Of a stretch of 64,000 nucleotides of DNA, positions 38,562-48,645 are shown piece by piece. The stretch lies in the NCBI GenBank assembly GCA_017501465.1, contig JAFVWY010000002.1, positions 1 to 64,000 on the forward strand. Direction: 5' to 3'. This DNA comes from Bacilli bacterium. Its GTDB lineage: Bacteria; Bacillota_I; Bacilli_A; ML615J-28; CAG-313. Position 1 is the stretch's first letter. Each line of letters starts with the position of its first letter. The notes beneath the pieces were generated by a model, which saw only the letters and a list, made by a program, of their open reading frames with translations, was not told the DNA's origin and searched no databases. The translations under genes were made by a program, and so were the position numbers.

Positions 38562-40328
38562 ATGGCTGTAAATGTAAAAAAAGTTCGTAAAGGAGTTGAG
38601 GCTCAAAAAACGTGGGGATATGATAATACAGATTCTCCATTGAGTTACGACCCTATTAACGCAGAAAAAATTGATTATGAAGAATGGACTAAATTCTTAT
38701 CATATTATAGATATTATGTTGATGAATTTGCAGTAGATATTTTAGGGATGACAAATTTATTCCCATTTCAAAGATTATTGTTGAGAGCAATGGGAAGGTT
38801 CCCTAACATAATGTTTATTATGTGTAGAGGTTTAACTAAATCATATATTGCTGCAATATTTATTACTTGTATGGCTATTTTATATCCTGGAATTAAAATA
38901 GGCATAGTATCTGGTAATGGTAATCAGGCAAGAATGGTTATAAAACAAAAAATTGAGGGAGAATTAATAAAAAACGAAAACATAAAAAGAGAAATTTCAA
39001 ATATTAATACTGGGCAGGACAACTGCATTGTAGAATTTAAAAACGGAAGTTCAATTAGAGCTTTTACCCTAGGTAATAATCAAAAAGGGGATTCGAGTAG
39101 AGGATGGCGTTTTCAATTAATTTTAGTTGATGAAGCTAGATTGGTAAAAACGGAAGCATTAAAAGAGGTTTTAATTCCTATGACAAAAACGCCAAGAGAA
39201 AATGCAGTAGAATTAAGAAAGAAATTCCCAGAAGCACCATATGAAGATGGGAGAATGGTTTATATATCTTCTGCTTGGTTAAAAACTTGTGACCTATATC
39301 AAAGATTTTTAAATTTTTATAGTAATATGGTTTCTGGTGATAAAAATTATTTTGTTGCAAGTCTTGATTATACGGTCGGTATTGACGCTGGTTTATTTAC
39401 AGAAGAAAGTATGATGCTCGAAAAAAATGACCCTGAAATGACATTGGACAAATGGGCTTATGAATACGAAGGTCGATTTGTTGGTAGTGCAAATGATAGT
39501 TATTATCCATATGATATAACTTCTAAATGTAGAGTTATCGATAGGTGTGAATTAGAGCAACCAAAAAAATGCCAATATTCATATATTGTCACACACGACG
39601 TTGCCGTGTCTGGTAAATCTGGCTCTGATAATGCCTGTACGCACGTTATCAAATTAATACCAAGAAAAAATGGTACATTTACTAAACAAATTGTTTTTAC
39701 AAAAACAATGAATGGTGCAACATTAAAAGAGCAAAGAGATTTTTTAAGAGAATTAATACATATTAGATTCCCAAATACAGAAAAATTGGTAATAGACGCT
39801 CAGTCTGCTGGACAAGGTTTATTATCATTGTTGGAAGAACCTTGGAGTGCAAGAAATACAAGGGGAGAAATGGAAGAGTTTCCACCATTAATTTGCGATG
39901 ATGATGAAGAAGCACAATTATTGCTTCCTGATGCATCTCCAGTGATTAGAGGAATCACCGCAACACAAGAATTTAATAGTACTTTTTATCCTTATATGAA
40001 AACTGGATTTGAAGATGGAAGTCTTCAATTGTTAGTTGATAGTAGTGAAACGGATGAGGAATACAAAAATGGTAAATATAGACCAGAAGAACAGGTTATT
40101 CACATTGAACACGATAATCTCGTTCAGGAATTAAGTAATATAAAACAATCTTATTCCGAAGGTGGGAAGATTATTTATACAAGAATAGTAAAAAGTAAAA
40201 AAAGAGACCGTGCTACCAGTTTAATGTATGGATTATCCGTAGTATGGGAATATGAAAAACAAGGTAAGGCAGATATGTATAAAAAGGACATTGATGCTTT
40301 GTCTTATTTAAAAAAATATATTTATTAG
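38562..40328 (+). CDS. terL: Terminase large subunit
   Basis: 588 aa. ATPase: FQRLLLRAMGRF adenine-binding region, a Walker A variant CRGLTKS (88-94) and Walker B LILVDEAR (186-193). The nuclease half has VTHDVAVSGKSGSDNACTHV (first acidic ligand), LVIDAQSAGQG and a final DRATSLMYGLSVVWEYE, as in the RNase H-like nuclease of terminases. It cuts concatemeric DNA and pumps it into the prohead. Starts 1 bp after the small subunit gene. Confidence 0.95.
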   Translation: MAVNVKKVRKGVEAQKTWGYDNTDSPLSYDPINAEKIDYEEWTKFLSYYRYYVDEFAVDILGMTNLFPFQRLLLRAMGRFPNIMFIMCRGLTKSYIAAIFITCMAILYPGIKIGIVSGNGNQARMVIKQKIEGELIKNENIKREISNINTGQDNCIVEFKNGSSIRAFTLGNNQKGDSSRGWRFQLILVDEARLVKTEALKEVLIPMTKTPRENAVELRKKFPEAPYEDGRMVYISSAWLKTCDLYQRFLNFYSNMVSGDKNYFVASLDYTVGIDAGLFTEESMMLEKNDPEMTLDKWAYEYEGRFVGSANDSYYPYDITSKCRVIDRCELEQPKKCQYSYIVTHDVAVSGKSGSDNACTHVIKLIPRKNGTFTKQIVFTKTMNGATLKEQRDFLRELIHIRFPNTEKLVIDAQSAGQGLLSLLEEPWSARNTRGEMEEFPPLICDDDEEAQLLLPDASPVIRGITATQEFNSTFYPYMKTGFEDGSLQLLVDSSETDEEYKNGKYRPEEQVIHIEHDNLVQELSNIKQSYSEGGKIIYTRIVKSKKRDRATSLMYGLSVVWEYEKQGKADMYKKDIDALSYLKKYIY

Positions 40329-40346
40329 AAAGGTAGGTGAATAAGA

Positions 40347-41999
40347 TTGAGCAATAATAAAGTTAAATTAACCGAAAAACAAGTCAATGAAGTTCTGCAA
40401 GCATTAGATAATGCATTAAGTATTAGAGACGAACAAATAATGAACGGAACTTTTGATATACAAAGTTTTTCAAAAGGTATGGCTGATGCTGGAGCTTTTA
40501 CTCCATATACACAAAATGAAATAATGAAGAGAATGAATATTGCAACAAATAGTACACCTGATGGAAAGAAAATAGACGAAGCATTATCAAACCCTATTGA
40601 AAATGAAGGTAATATAGTTAATTATGGACAATCTTATTATTTTAGCAGCTTAATGTATAAAAGGAATCAAGAATATTTAGCTAACCTACCAGCATTTGAT
40701 TTGGAAATTTCTTGTAAAAACGCAAAACCAGAAGATTATAAAACAAATAAATATAAAAATGATTATGAAGAAATTAAAAAATTTATAAATGCATTTAATT
40801 ATAGAGAACAATTCAAAAATATAACTTGGAACATTGTAATGAATGAAACATATTATGCAATGTTTAGAGAATTAGGAGATAAATCTGTCATACAAGAATT
40901 CCCATCTCAATATGCTTTAATTACTGGGAAATGGGAATATGGATTATTGTATGACATTGATATGAATTGGTTTCTTCAGGGGGAAGTTGATATAAATTGT
41001 TATCCTGATTGGATAAAGAAAAGATATTTGGAAATGTTTGATGGGAAACAAGTAAAACCATATATACCAAGTAACAAAATAAATAAAAGAACTGGTAGTT
41101 TTGCATTGTGGACACAAACAGACCCGGCAGATGGATGTTGGGTGTTTAAATTTAATCCAAATCATAATTTACAAATTCCATTTTTCTCAGGAATGTTACC
41201 AGAAATGGCCGCAATTCCTGTAATGAGAAATCTTCAAATTAATCAAAGTATGGCTGCAGCAAGAAAATTATTAGTTTCTTCTATTCCATATTTAAACGAA
41301 AAGAAGGCCGCTAGTGTTGCTAATCAGTTGGCTATTGACGCCGATACTTTAGGTAAGTTTATTGGTTTGGCAACTCAAGGATTAGAAGCTGCAATTAAAG
41401 TTTTAGCATTACCAACCGAAGACATTAAAGGAGTAGAATTTAAAAATACTGATAATGATACATATGAAACATTTATGAGTATAACAAGTTCTTTACTAAG
41501 TGGTGGTAAAGTTATATTTTCTACAAAAGAAAATCAGAATGCAATAGAAAGCCAATTTTCTATAGATATTGATAGAATGTTGGTTAAATCAATATATCCA
41601 CAATTTGAAAATTTTTTAGAATATTATGCAAATAAACATACTAAAAAATTTAAATGGAGTTTTAGATTTGTTGGAACAAACGATAAATTTGACAGAGAAG
41701 CTAGACAAGATGAAGCTTTTAAATATGCTGATAAGGGTGTAGTATTACCAAATAAGATTGCTTCTTCATTAGGTATGAATAAAATAGAGCTTGAAAGAGA
41801 ACTTGAAGAAATGAATGCTAGTGATTTTATTGAAAAATTAAGACCAATGATTAACATTTATACACAAGGTAATGTTACGCAGGGTTCTACTCCAAATAAT
41901 GGAGCTGGTAGGCCAGCCTCTAAAGATAGCGACTTGACAGATAGTGGTGAAGAAACTAGAAGTAGAGGGTCAAATATAGAAAAGGGCGGAAATCAATAA
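40347..41999 (+). CDS. Portal protein
   Basis: 550 aa from TTG 40347 behind AAAGGTAGG. Size, position after terminase and the order portal, protease/scaffold, capsid identify it. Visible features include an N-terminal helical part, a central wing/stem region, and a C-terminal disordered acidic tail with PNNGAGRPASKDSDLTDSGE, common in portals. It forms the dodecameric DNA gate of the head. Confidence 0.86.
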   Translation: MSNNKVKLTEKQVNEVLQALDNALSIRDEQIMNGTFDIQSFSKGMADAGAFTPYTQNEIMKRMNIATNSTPDGKKIDEALSNPIENEGNIVNYGQSYYFSSLMYKRNQEYLANLPAFDLEISCKNAKPEDYKTNKYKNDYEEIKKFINAFNYREQFKNITWNIVMNETYYAMFRELGDKSVIQEFPSQYALITGKWEYGLLYDIDMNWFLQGEVDINCYPDWIKKRYLEMFDGKQVKPYIPSNKINKRTGSFALWTQTDPADGCWVFKFNPNHNLQIPFFSGMLPEMAAIPVMRNLQINQSMAAARKLLVSSIPYLNEKKAASVANQLAIDADTLGKFIGLATQGLEAAIKVLALPTEDIKGVEFKNTDNDTYETFMSITSSLLSGGKVIFSTKENQNAIESQFSIDIDRMLVKSIYPQFENFLEYYANKHTKKFKWSFRFVGTNDKFDREARQDEAFKYADKGVVLPNKIASSLGMNKIELERELEEMNASDFIEKLRPMINIYTQGNVTQGSTPNNGAGRPASKDSDLTDSGEETRSRGSNIEKGGNQ

Positions 42000-42014
42000 A
42001 AGGAGGAGTTATAT

Positions 42015-42227
42015 ATGTTCATAAGTAATATTAAAGATATGAATTTTTCTAATGTATATACTTGTGGTAAAACACTTGGCAACTTCTTATTAAAAAAAGG
42101 ATTTCCTTTATTAGGTAGAGATGGAGATAAGATGAAATTCTCTAATACCAAAGAATTACAAGATACCTTATCTCATTTACCTGTCAGATTTGAAATATTA
42201 AGAAAGGCAGGGGTTATAAATGGATAA
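42015..42227 (+). CDS. Small protein between portal and protease
   Basis: 70 aa (MFISNIKDMNFSNVYTCGKT), GGAGG upstream. It overlaps the protease gene start by 8 bp. A minor head component or assembly factor by position; no family recognised. Confidence 0.75.
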   Translation: MFISNIKDMNFSNVYTCGKTLGNFLLKKGFPLLGRDGDKMKFSNTKELQDTLSHLPVRFEILRKAGVING

Positions 42228-43569
42228 GGAATTAGAAAAATTCTCTATTGATGTAGCTAGTTTTGAAATAGTTCCAGAAGAATATTCTGACAGTCAATTA
42301 GCTGTTGTAGAAATTTATGTGTGCCACGATGGCAATAATAGACATAATGTTCCTATAACAAGAGAAGCTCTAGTAAGAGCTAAAGACACATTAAAAAATA
42401 AATTTTTAGTTGCTGGTTTTGATGGCAACGATTTTGAAGGTCACGAACCTGATGAACAAATAGTTGGATTTTTCCCTGAAAGTTCAAAAATGAAATTTGA
42501 AAAAAGAAAAGGGAGAACATATTTAGTTGCTCAAGCTATAATGTCTAAAGTATATGCAAATTGGGCTTATGAGATATTTAAAGAGAAGGGTAACCATAGA
42601 GATGTATCTATGGAAATTACAGTTCTTGCTGGGCAAGTAGATGAAAATGATAACTTATTAACTATTGAAGAATTTGTCTTTAATGGGGTTACCATTTTAG
42701 GATTAAACCACGTACCTGCCTGTGAAGGCAGTAGTGCATCTATAATCAAATTCGACTGCGAAAATGCACTAAAAGTATATAATGAACACCGTGATAATAC
42801 AATTGTTACGGAATTTTCAGGAAAGGAGGAAAAAGGTACAATGGATGAAACTAAAGAAGTAGAAGTAGTAGAAGAAGTTAAAGTTGAAGCAGAAACAAAA
42901 GAAGAAGTTGTTGAAGAAGAAACTAAAACTACTGATGCTCAAGAAGAATCATCTAAAGAAGACGACGAAACTATGTATTCTGAAGATGATAAAGAATCTG
43001 AAGATGATAAATCAGAAGATGATGACGATGATGATTCAGATGATTCAGATGACGAAGATGAATCTAAGGAAGATGTAGAGAAAGTTGAAAAAGAATGCAA
43101 AAATGAATGCAAAGATGTCGAAGAGGAATGTAAAAATGAAACAGAAACATCTGAGGCTGAAACTGAGGAAAATCTTCCTACTGAAAATTGTGAAGTTGAT
43201 GAACCTGAAAAAGAAGAAGACTTTGAGACTGTTAAAGCCGAAAGAGATTCTTTAAAACAAGAATGTGGGGTTTTAAAAGAAAAGGTTGAAAAGTATGAAG
43301 AACAAGAAAAGTCACTTCAAGTAGAAAGTATAATTTCTGGTGTACGTAGCGTGTTTGATGATAATGAAATTTCAGAATTAAGAGAAGAAGCAAAGAAATA
43401 TTCATTAGATGAATTAAACATTTTTAGCAACGAAATTAAAGCAAAAGCATTTGATAAAATGGAAAGCGGAAAGAATTTCGAAGTTAAAGAAAATAAAATT
43501 ACAAGAATGGCTGTTAACGATGTATTAGTTAATGAACAAAGTACATCAAGTAAATATACGTGGAAATAA
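42220..43569 (+). CDS. Prohead protease-scaffold fusion
   Basis: 449 aa. Residues 1-190 look like a prohead maturation protease (strand-rich, with GNHRDVSMEITVLAG, where H and S may be catalytic, and an EFVFNGVTILGLNHVPACEG end). Residues 205-330 are an extremely acidic linker with repeated D/E/K, and residues 330-449 a coiled-coil scaffold. This protease-plus-scaffold order is known in tailed phages. It shapes the prohead and then degrades the scaffold. An internal ribosome site suggests a separate scaffold product. Confidence 0.75.
   Translation: MDKELEKFSIDVASFEIVPEEYSDSQLAVVEIYVCHDGNNRHNVPITREALVRAKDTLKNKFLVAGFDGNDFEGHEPDEQIVGFFPESSKMKFEKRKGRTYLVAQAIMSKVYANWAYEIFKEKGNHRDVSMEITVLAGQVDENDNLLTIEEFVFNGVTILGLNHVPACEGSSASIIKFDCENALKVYNEHRDNTIVTEFSGKEEKGTMDETKEVEVVEEVKVEAETKEEVVEEETKTTDAQEESSKEDDETMYSEDDKESEDDKSEDDDDDDSDDSDDEDESKEDVEKVEKECKNECKDVEEECKNETETSEAETEENLPTENCEVDEPEKEEDFETVKAERDSLKQECGVLKEKVEKYEEQEKSLQVESIISGVRSVFDDNEISELREEAKKYSLDELNIFSNEIKAKAFDKMESGKNFEVKENKITRMAVNDVLVNEQSTSSKYTWK
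42841..43569 (+). CDS. Nested in-frame scaffold product (candidate)
   Basis: An in-frame ATG at 42841 within the protease-scaffold gene has AAAGGAGG 11 nt upstream (with AAGG closer), located exactly between the two domains. It would give a 242-aa scaffold protein alone, as lambda Nu3 is made inside C. The upstream spacing is slightly long, so certainty is moderate. Confidence 0.5.
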   Translation: MDETKEVEVVEEVKVEAETKEEVVEEETKTTDAQEESSKEDDETMYSEDDKESEDDKSEDDDDDDSDDSDDEDESKEDVEKVEKECKNECKDVEEECKNETETSEAETEENLPTENCEVDEPEKEEDFETVKAERDSLKQECGVLKEKVEKYEEQEKSLQVESIISGVRSVFDDNEISELREEAKKYSLDELNIFSNEIKAKAFDKMESGKNFEVKENKITRMAVNDVLVNEQSTSSKYTWK

Positions 43570-43597
43570 TTAAAAAATTAAGAAGGAGGAAATTAAA

Positions 43598-44131
43598 ATG
43601 GCAAAAATTGTTTTAATACCAAGTTTAGTAGCTGCTAAAAACATTGATTCATTAAATCAAAGTTTCTTAGATAGCGCTAATGATTATGATAATGGTATGG
43701 TATTTAAGGCTGGAGCTTATGACTCTGCAAAACAAACTTATACACCTGCTGCTATCGGAAGTGGTGAATTACACGATGTATATATGGCATTTAGTCCAGA
43801 AGATTCAATTATGACAGACGAAATGGGAAATCAATATAAAATTGGTTTAAATGACCCAAGAAACTTTACTAACTCAAAAGGATTAGTATTTAGTGCTTAT
43901 AGACCACAAGTTGGAGATAAAATTTTAATCTCTGCTGACGGTATTGAAGGAACTGCTGATGATTATGCTGTAGTAGCTGCTGGAGAAAATAAATTACAAT
44001 ATGCTAGTGCTGCTGTATCTGGTTTAAGCTACAAAGTATTAGATGATTCAGCATACATTTCAATTGGTGGAGCAAGCGCAATCGGAACTCAAAGAGTTGC
44101 TGCTGTTTTACTTGAATGTGTTGCTATTTAA
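43598..44131 (+). CDS. Putative head decoration protein
   Basis: 177 aa, glycine/alanine-rich and neutral, located directly before the major capsid gene, the usual place of a decoration or stabilising protein. Starts MAKIVLIPSLVAAKNIDSLN. A strong AAGAAGGAGG site shared with the capsid gene signals high expression. Confidence 0.7.
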   Translation: MAKIVLIPSLVAAKNIDSLNQSFLDSANDYDNGMVFKAGAYDSAKQTYTPAAIGSGELHDVYMAFSPEDSIMTDEMGNQYKIGLNDPRNFTNSKGLVFSAYRPQVGDKILISADGIEGTADDYAVVAAGENKLQYASAAVSGLSYKVLDDSAYISIGGASAIGTQRVAAVLLECVAI

Positions 44132-44180
44132 TTTAGCAAATAAATTATAATATATAAAAATTAAGAAGGAGGAATATAAA

Positions 44181-45269
44181 ATGAGATTACCAAATAGTGT
44201 TTTAAATTTCACAGCAAATGATGAAGAAAGAAAAAATGCTTATTCTAAATTTGTTGAATACTATGAATCATATATCAATGGTAAGAAAAGTAGCGCCGCT
44301 GGTACTACATTCGAAGAAATGAATAGCAAAATGTTAAAATTCTATACTGACGAAATCGAAAGAATGTCTGGAAAAAAAGTTTCTGATTACAATGATTTAG
44401 CAGTTTTCTGCAATTTCTCAGACGTTAAAGAATCTGCATTTGCTATCATCGGTATGATTACTGACTTAATTATACCTGATACATTAATCAAAGACTTAGG
44501 AGTTATCGCAGAAGTTAAAAATGGTGCTTGGGGAGATACTCTAAAAGTTGAAATTGAACCAAGAGATTTATTTATTGTTGCTAAAGGTGGAAGAGCTAAA
44601 AGAGATTTCGACATTACTAGACAATTTAGAGGAGAAAAGACTGTAGTTCCAGAAGTTCACGCAATTTCTGTAGGTATTTCTTTATATGATGTATTAAGAG
44701 GTGCTTATACATTAGCTGAATTTGTAAGAAAAGCTGTATTATCTATCGAAACTGAAATGAGATATGATATCTACGATGCTTTTGCAACTATGATGAATAA
44801 CTTACCAACTTCAGGTAGTGCTGCATTAAAAATCAGTGGATTCTCTCAAGATTCTGCTATTGCATTAGCTCAAAAAGTTAGTGCTTGGAATGGTGGAAGA
44901 AAACCTATTTTCTTAGGAACTAAATTAGCTTTATCTAAAATTTTACCTGCATCAACAAACACAAGAATCTTATTAGGTGATGAATATGTTAAGGTTGGAT
45001 ACTTAAGAGATTTCTTCGGAGTATCTTGCGTTGAATTAGAACAAGTTGCTGATTACAAAACTGAATTTGCAGTTAAATTAGACGACGAAAAAATTTATGT
45101 TTTATGCCCAGGAACTGATAAATTAGTTAAAGTATTTGTTGAAGGTTCTACATTAGCAAATAACGAAACTAATTTCTATAATGCTAACTTACAACAAGTT
45201 GCTACATTATACAAATCTTATGGTGTAGGTGCATTTACTTCAGCTTTAGCTGGTGAAATAGCTCTATAA
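44181..45269 (+). CDS. Major capsid protein
   Basis: 362 aa, of HK97-type size and position, with A-domain-like KPIFLGTKLALSKILPASTN and a long N-terminal helix (NSKMLKFYTDEIERMSGKKV). Codons differ from neighbours (more C-ending and GGA/ACT), typical of a highly expressed gene, as is AAGAAGGAGG before the ATG. Followed by a strong terminator. Confidence 0.88.
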   Translation: MRLPNSVLNFTANDEERKNAYSKFVEYYESYINGKKSSAAGTTFEEMNSKMLKFYTDEIERMSGKKVSDYNDLAVFCNFSDVKESAFAIIGMITDLIIPDTLIKDLGVIAEVKNGAWGDTLKVEIEPRDLFIVAKGGRAKRDFDITRQFRGEKTVVPEVHAISVGISLYDVLRGAYTLAEFVRKAVLSIETEMRYDIYDAFATMMNNLPTSGSAALKISGFSQDSAIALAQKVSAWNGGRKPIFLGTKLALSKILPASTNTRILLGDEYVKVGYLRDFFGVSCVELEQVADYKTEFAVKLDDEKIYVLCPGTDKLVKVFVEGSTLANNETNFYNANLQQVATLYKSYGVGAFTSALAGEIAL

Positions 45270-45290
45270 TTTTAAGAGAGTATATTATTT

Positions 45291-45318
45291 GAGGGGTATA
45301 AAAGCCCCTCTTATTTTT
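45291..45318 (+). terminator. Intrinsic terminator after major capsid gene
   Basis: GAGGGG (45291-45296) pairs with CCCCTC (45305-45310), followed by TTATTTTT. Confidence 0.85.
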
Positions 45319-45341
45319 AGTAAAAAAGGAGAGATATAGTT

Positions 45342-45989
45342 ATGGCAAATACGAAGTCAAATACAAAAAAAACAACAACTAAAGAAACTATTAGTAAAAA
45401 AGATTATGAAGATATGCAAAAGCATATGAAAGAAATGGAAGAAATGATTAAAAATCTAACTGCCAATTCTCAACCAAGTAATATACAATATATTACAAAT
45501 GTCAATGAAAACAATAAAGATGTCACCCTTACATCGTTAACAGTCGGTGAATTAAATCTTTCAACAGAAGGATATGGTCAGGGGGTTATTTATACTTTTC
45601 ATAATTATGGAGAAGAACAAACAGTACCATATGATGATTTGAAAAAAATTATTAGAAATAATAAAAAGTTCATTGAGGGTGGAAACGTTTTTATTAATGA
45701 CGAGGACGTTATTCAAAGTCAAAGATTGGCGAACGTATATAAGAAACTATTAAGTTATGAAGAAATGAATAAAATTTTTGAAGAAGATAGAAATACTTTT
45801 GAAAAAATTTTTAAAAATATGACCAAAAATCAAAAAGAAACTTTAAGAGGAATTATATTCGAAAAGTTAGAGAAAGATGCTAAAAGTGTAGATATGAATA
45901 TTGTTCAAATTTTAAATGATGATATGAATATAGACATTGTGGCGGATGTAAAAAATAAACAAGAAATATTTAAAGATATAAACAAATAG
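45342..45989 (+). CDS. Hypothetical protein between capsid and connector
   Basis: 215 aa, lysine/threonine-rich N-terminus, coiled-coil segment (KKDYEDMQKHMKEMEEMIKN), then strands (TLTSLTVGELNLSTEGYGQG) and an acidic C-terminus. A head-associated or spacer protein by position; no family recognised. Confidence 0.76.
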   Translation: MANTKSNTKKTTTKETISKKDYEDMQKHMKEMEEMIKNLTANSQPSNIQYITNVNENNKDVTLTSLTVGELNLSTEGYGQGVIYTFHNYGEEQTVPYDDLKKIIRNNKKFIEGGNVFINDEDVIQSQRLANVYKKLLSYEEMNKIFEEDRNTFEKIFKNMTKNQKETLRGIIFEKLEKDAKSVDMNIVQILNDDMNIDIVADVKNKQEIFKDINK

Positions 45990-46003
45990 AAGGAGGCATA
46001 TAT

Positions 46004-46450
46004 ATGACATCATATGACGATATATTAGACCTCGCTTTAGTTTCCATTGAAGATTATCATTTGAATAGATTATCAGTGGATTCCCCAAAAGATTTTAATA
46101 TAGTGTTAGAGGGTTTTATGGTAAGAGGATTAGCCAATTTTGAAAATTGTAAACACGACTTATCTAATAGAAATGATGAGGAAAGAGTTTTTAATTTTGA
46201 ATTATCAGAAATTGAAAAAAGCATTCTTGCTGATTATACTGTGATAGCGTGGTTAGACAAAGAAATTAACGATGTTAGACAAATTACAGGTATGATGCAA
46301 AATAATAAAGAGGCTCATAGATATTCTGAGGCTAATAATTTAAATGCTAAAATAAATAGGAGAAATCAGTTAATCGAGGAAGTTGCTACGAAGAAAACTA
46401 CATATAGTTTCAGCAAATCTAATTGGTTAAATGAGCACGCTTTAACATAA
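46004..46450 (+). CDS. Head-tail connector-like protein
   Basis: 148 aa, helical and acidic (MTSYDDILDLALVSIEDYHL). The position between capsid and tail genes fits a gp6-like adaptor. The next ATG overlaps its stop (TAATG). Assignment is from order and size. Confidence 0.6.
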   Translation: MTSYDDILDLALVSIEDYHLNRLSVDSPKDFNIVLEGFMVRGLANFENCKHDLSNRNDEERVFNFELSEIEKSILADYTVIAWLDKEINDVRQITGMMQNNKEAHRYSEANNLNAKINRRNQLIEEVATKKTTYSFSKSNWLNEHALT

Positions 46451-46821
46451 TGAAATATGATTTTAATTTAGATGAAAAATCTACTATAGAATCATTAACT
46501 ATATTAATTAATCAATGTTGGAAAACACTACCAATATTTGAGGGGAAAAATAAAAATGGCGAAATCGCATATTCCCGCGATGAGGCTTATGAAAATTATC
46601 AAAAACATCTTTTATTTTTAAGTACTAAATTACTTGGTGCTAGTGAATTATGGAAAGACAATCAATATTATGTTGAACTTGTTTATATGATTGAAGGTAT
46701 GAAAAAATTTAATGCCGATGAGCACGATAGGGTTAAATATATTGTCAATCATTGTACTAATTTGATTAATAGTATGAAGGACGAGGTAGCAAAAAATGTC
46801 GATGAAGTATTACAAAGCTAG
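46450..46821 (+). CDS. Head-tail joining protein candidate
   Basis: 123 aa, aromatic and acidic (TILINQCWKTLPIFEGKNKN). Coupled to the preceding gene by the TAATG overlap. A head completion or stopper protein by position only. Confidence 0.55.
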   Translation: MKYDFNLDEKSTIESLTILINQCWKTLPIFEGKNKNGEIAYSRDEAYENYQKHLLFLSTKLLGASELWKDNQYYVELVYMIEGMKKFNADEHDRVKYIVNHCTNLINSMKDEVAKNVDEVLQS

Positions 46822-48085
46822 TCAATCTATAAGAAACACAAATCCTACAAAGGCTTATTATGATGATTTTGTTGCTATTAGTAACCAAACATTTGATAAT
46901 GCACCAAATGTTAAATATAATGAAATAGAATATGAAGTTCATTATGGAACAAGAGATTTTAAACCAATACCTATGGTTAGGGTAGAGCCCGTTGTAAATT
47001 ATAATACTGGTGTTCAAGTCGGAGATGACTTTCAGGTATTTATTTTTACTCCAGATTTCCCAGAACCATATTATGGTATGAAATTTAAATGGGGTAAAAA
47101 TTATTATTTAGTTATTAATGTTGATAAGGGTTCTGGTTTATCTACAAGTGCCGAAGTTCGTAGGTGTAATAATACATTAAGATTTTTTGATGAAAATGGG
47201 AATAAAATTTATGAACCTTGCATTTTAGACCAAGTGTTAAGATTTACAAATAATAATGATACTATGACCATTGTTACTGGTAAAGCGGAACAATACATAT
47301 GGTGTCAACGTAATAGTAGAACCGTAAAATTAAAGCCTAATGATAGATTCTTATTTGGTGTTCCAGAGCAACGAATTGGGTTTAGGCTATATGCCGGAGG
47401 TTTTGGTAACTCGTTAAATACTATTACGGGAGATGATAATTCTCCAACTTTAACACAATTTTATGTTGAAGAATATGAAATCAATTATCAAGAAGATGAT
47501 ATTGAAAATGGTTTTGCTAATGCTGAAAGATTTAATTATAGTATAGATATTAGTGAAAATAATACATATTTAAATGTTGGAACTTCTATGAATTTAAATG
47601 CTGTCGTATATAATGGTAAAAATATTGTTGACAAGAAAGTTATATGGGAATCTACGGATGAAAATATTGCAACTATTAGTAACAATCAAATTACCGGAAT
47701 ATCTCCTGGAGAGGTTGGCATAATTGTTAAAATGGTAGATAATGAAAGTGTACGTGGAGAAATAGTTATTAACATTTTAGATAGCCAAGCAGGCGATAAT
47801 TATGATATTTTAATCAGTCCAGATATTGATTATGTTTTAGAAAAAGAAGAAATAACAATAAATGCTTCTTTATATAAGAACGGAATTATTCAAGGAAATT
47901 CTTTAAATATAGTTGATGTTAGTGAGGGTGTTCCAAAGGATAATTATTCTATAGTTATTGATGGCAATAGTTTCACAATTAAAAACAAATTTAAATATTT
48001 AAAGAATAAAGTGAAAGTTCAATGTTCTTATGATGATGAAAATATTGTTAAAGTATTTGAGTTCACATTAAGGGGGTTATATTAA
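46796..48085 (+). CDS. Head/tail structural protein with BIG2 domain
   Basis: 429 aa. The first 250 residues are strand-rich without recognised family. Residues about 255-335 form a BIG2 Ig-like domain (NVGTSMNLNAVVYNGKNIVD, then KKVIWESTDENIATISNNQI, TGISPGEVGIIVKM). A second beta-rich segment follows. BIG2 domains occur on outer surfaces of phage particles and often bind sugars. Overlaps the preceding gene by 26 bp. Confidence 0.72.
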   Translation: MSMKYYKASQSIRNTNPTKAYYDDFVAISNQTFDNAPNVKYNEIEYEVHYGTRDFKPIPMVRVEPVVNYNTGVQVGDDFQVFIFTPDFPEPYYGMKFKWGKNYYLVINVDKGSGLSTSAEVRRCNNTLRFFDENGNKIYEPCILDQVLRFTNNNDTMTIVTGKAEQYIWCQRNSRTVKLKPNDRFLFGVPEQRIGFRLYAGGFGNSLNTITGDDNSPTLTQFYVEEYEINYQEDDIENGFANAERFNYSIDISENNTYLNVGTSMNLNAVVYNGKNIVDKKVIWESTDENIATISNNQITGISPGEVGIIVKMVDNESVRGEIVINILDSQAGDNYDILISPDIDYVLEKEEITINASLYKNGIIQGNSLNIVDVSEGVPKDNYSIVIDGNSFTIKNKFKYLKNKVKVQCSYDDENIVKVFEFTLRGLY

Positions 48086-48645
48086 TGGCATATGATATGA
48101 AAATGGTCAAAGATGCTTATGCAACATATGATGTTATGCCAACTTTGAGTTATAATATTATAGAACATTTAATGACCAATCCTGATGCAGAAATTATTTG
48201 GAAATTATTGAAATATAACGATTCAGATGCTTGGGAGAAGCCAAACTTAACAAGAGATGAAAAGGCTAAAATGATTTATAATGGAATGGATGGACAAGAT
48301 AATTTTAATGTTTATCTTGATTATTTTATGGATGAAGCAACAAATAAAGAAAAAAGCTTTTTAAGAATTTATCCTGCAGCTGTATATCCAACAACAAGGA
48401 CATATGGAATTTGTTGTGTGAATTTAGAGGTTTTAGTTCATTCTCAAATTAATCATTTATCTGATTATACGACAAGACTTGATACTATCATTCAAGCTTT
48501 AATAAAAGTATTAAATGGTGTTGAGGTTAATGGTGTTGGAGTTTTATATTTTGATATGGGAGCTAATAGATATAGCAGAATAGCAACTATAGGTGAAAAG
48601 CCTTATAAAGGTAAAGTTATAACAATGGGAGTTAATTTATCATAA
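48085..48645 (+). CDS. Tail terminator-like protein candidate
   Basis: 186 aa (MAYDMKMVKDAYATYDVMPT) with helix and strand content, including RLDTIIQALIKVLNGVEVNG. Position just before the tail tube genes fits tail terminator or completion proteins. Its start and stop each overlap the adjoining genes by one base. Confidence 0.55.
   Translation: MAYDMKMVKDAYATYDVMPTLSYNIIEHLMTNPDAEIIWKLLKYNDSDAWEKPNLTRDEKAKMIYNGMDGQDNFNVYLDYFMDEATNKEKSFLRIYPAAVYPTTRTYGICCVNLEVLVHSQINHLSDYTTRLDTIIQALIKVLNGVEVNGVGVLYFDMGANRYSRIATIGEKPYKGKVITMGVNLS

Noticed and set aside
46766-47017. Many antisense open frames in the late region and in the early arm
   Set aside because: They lack ribosome sites, lie fully inside better genes and reflect AT-rich codon bias of the opposite strand.
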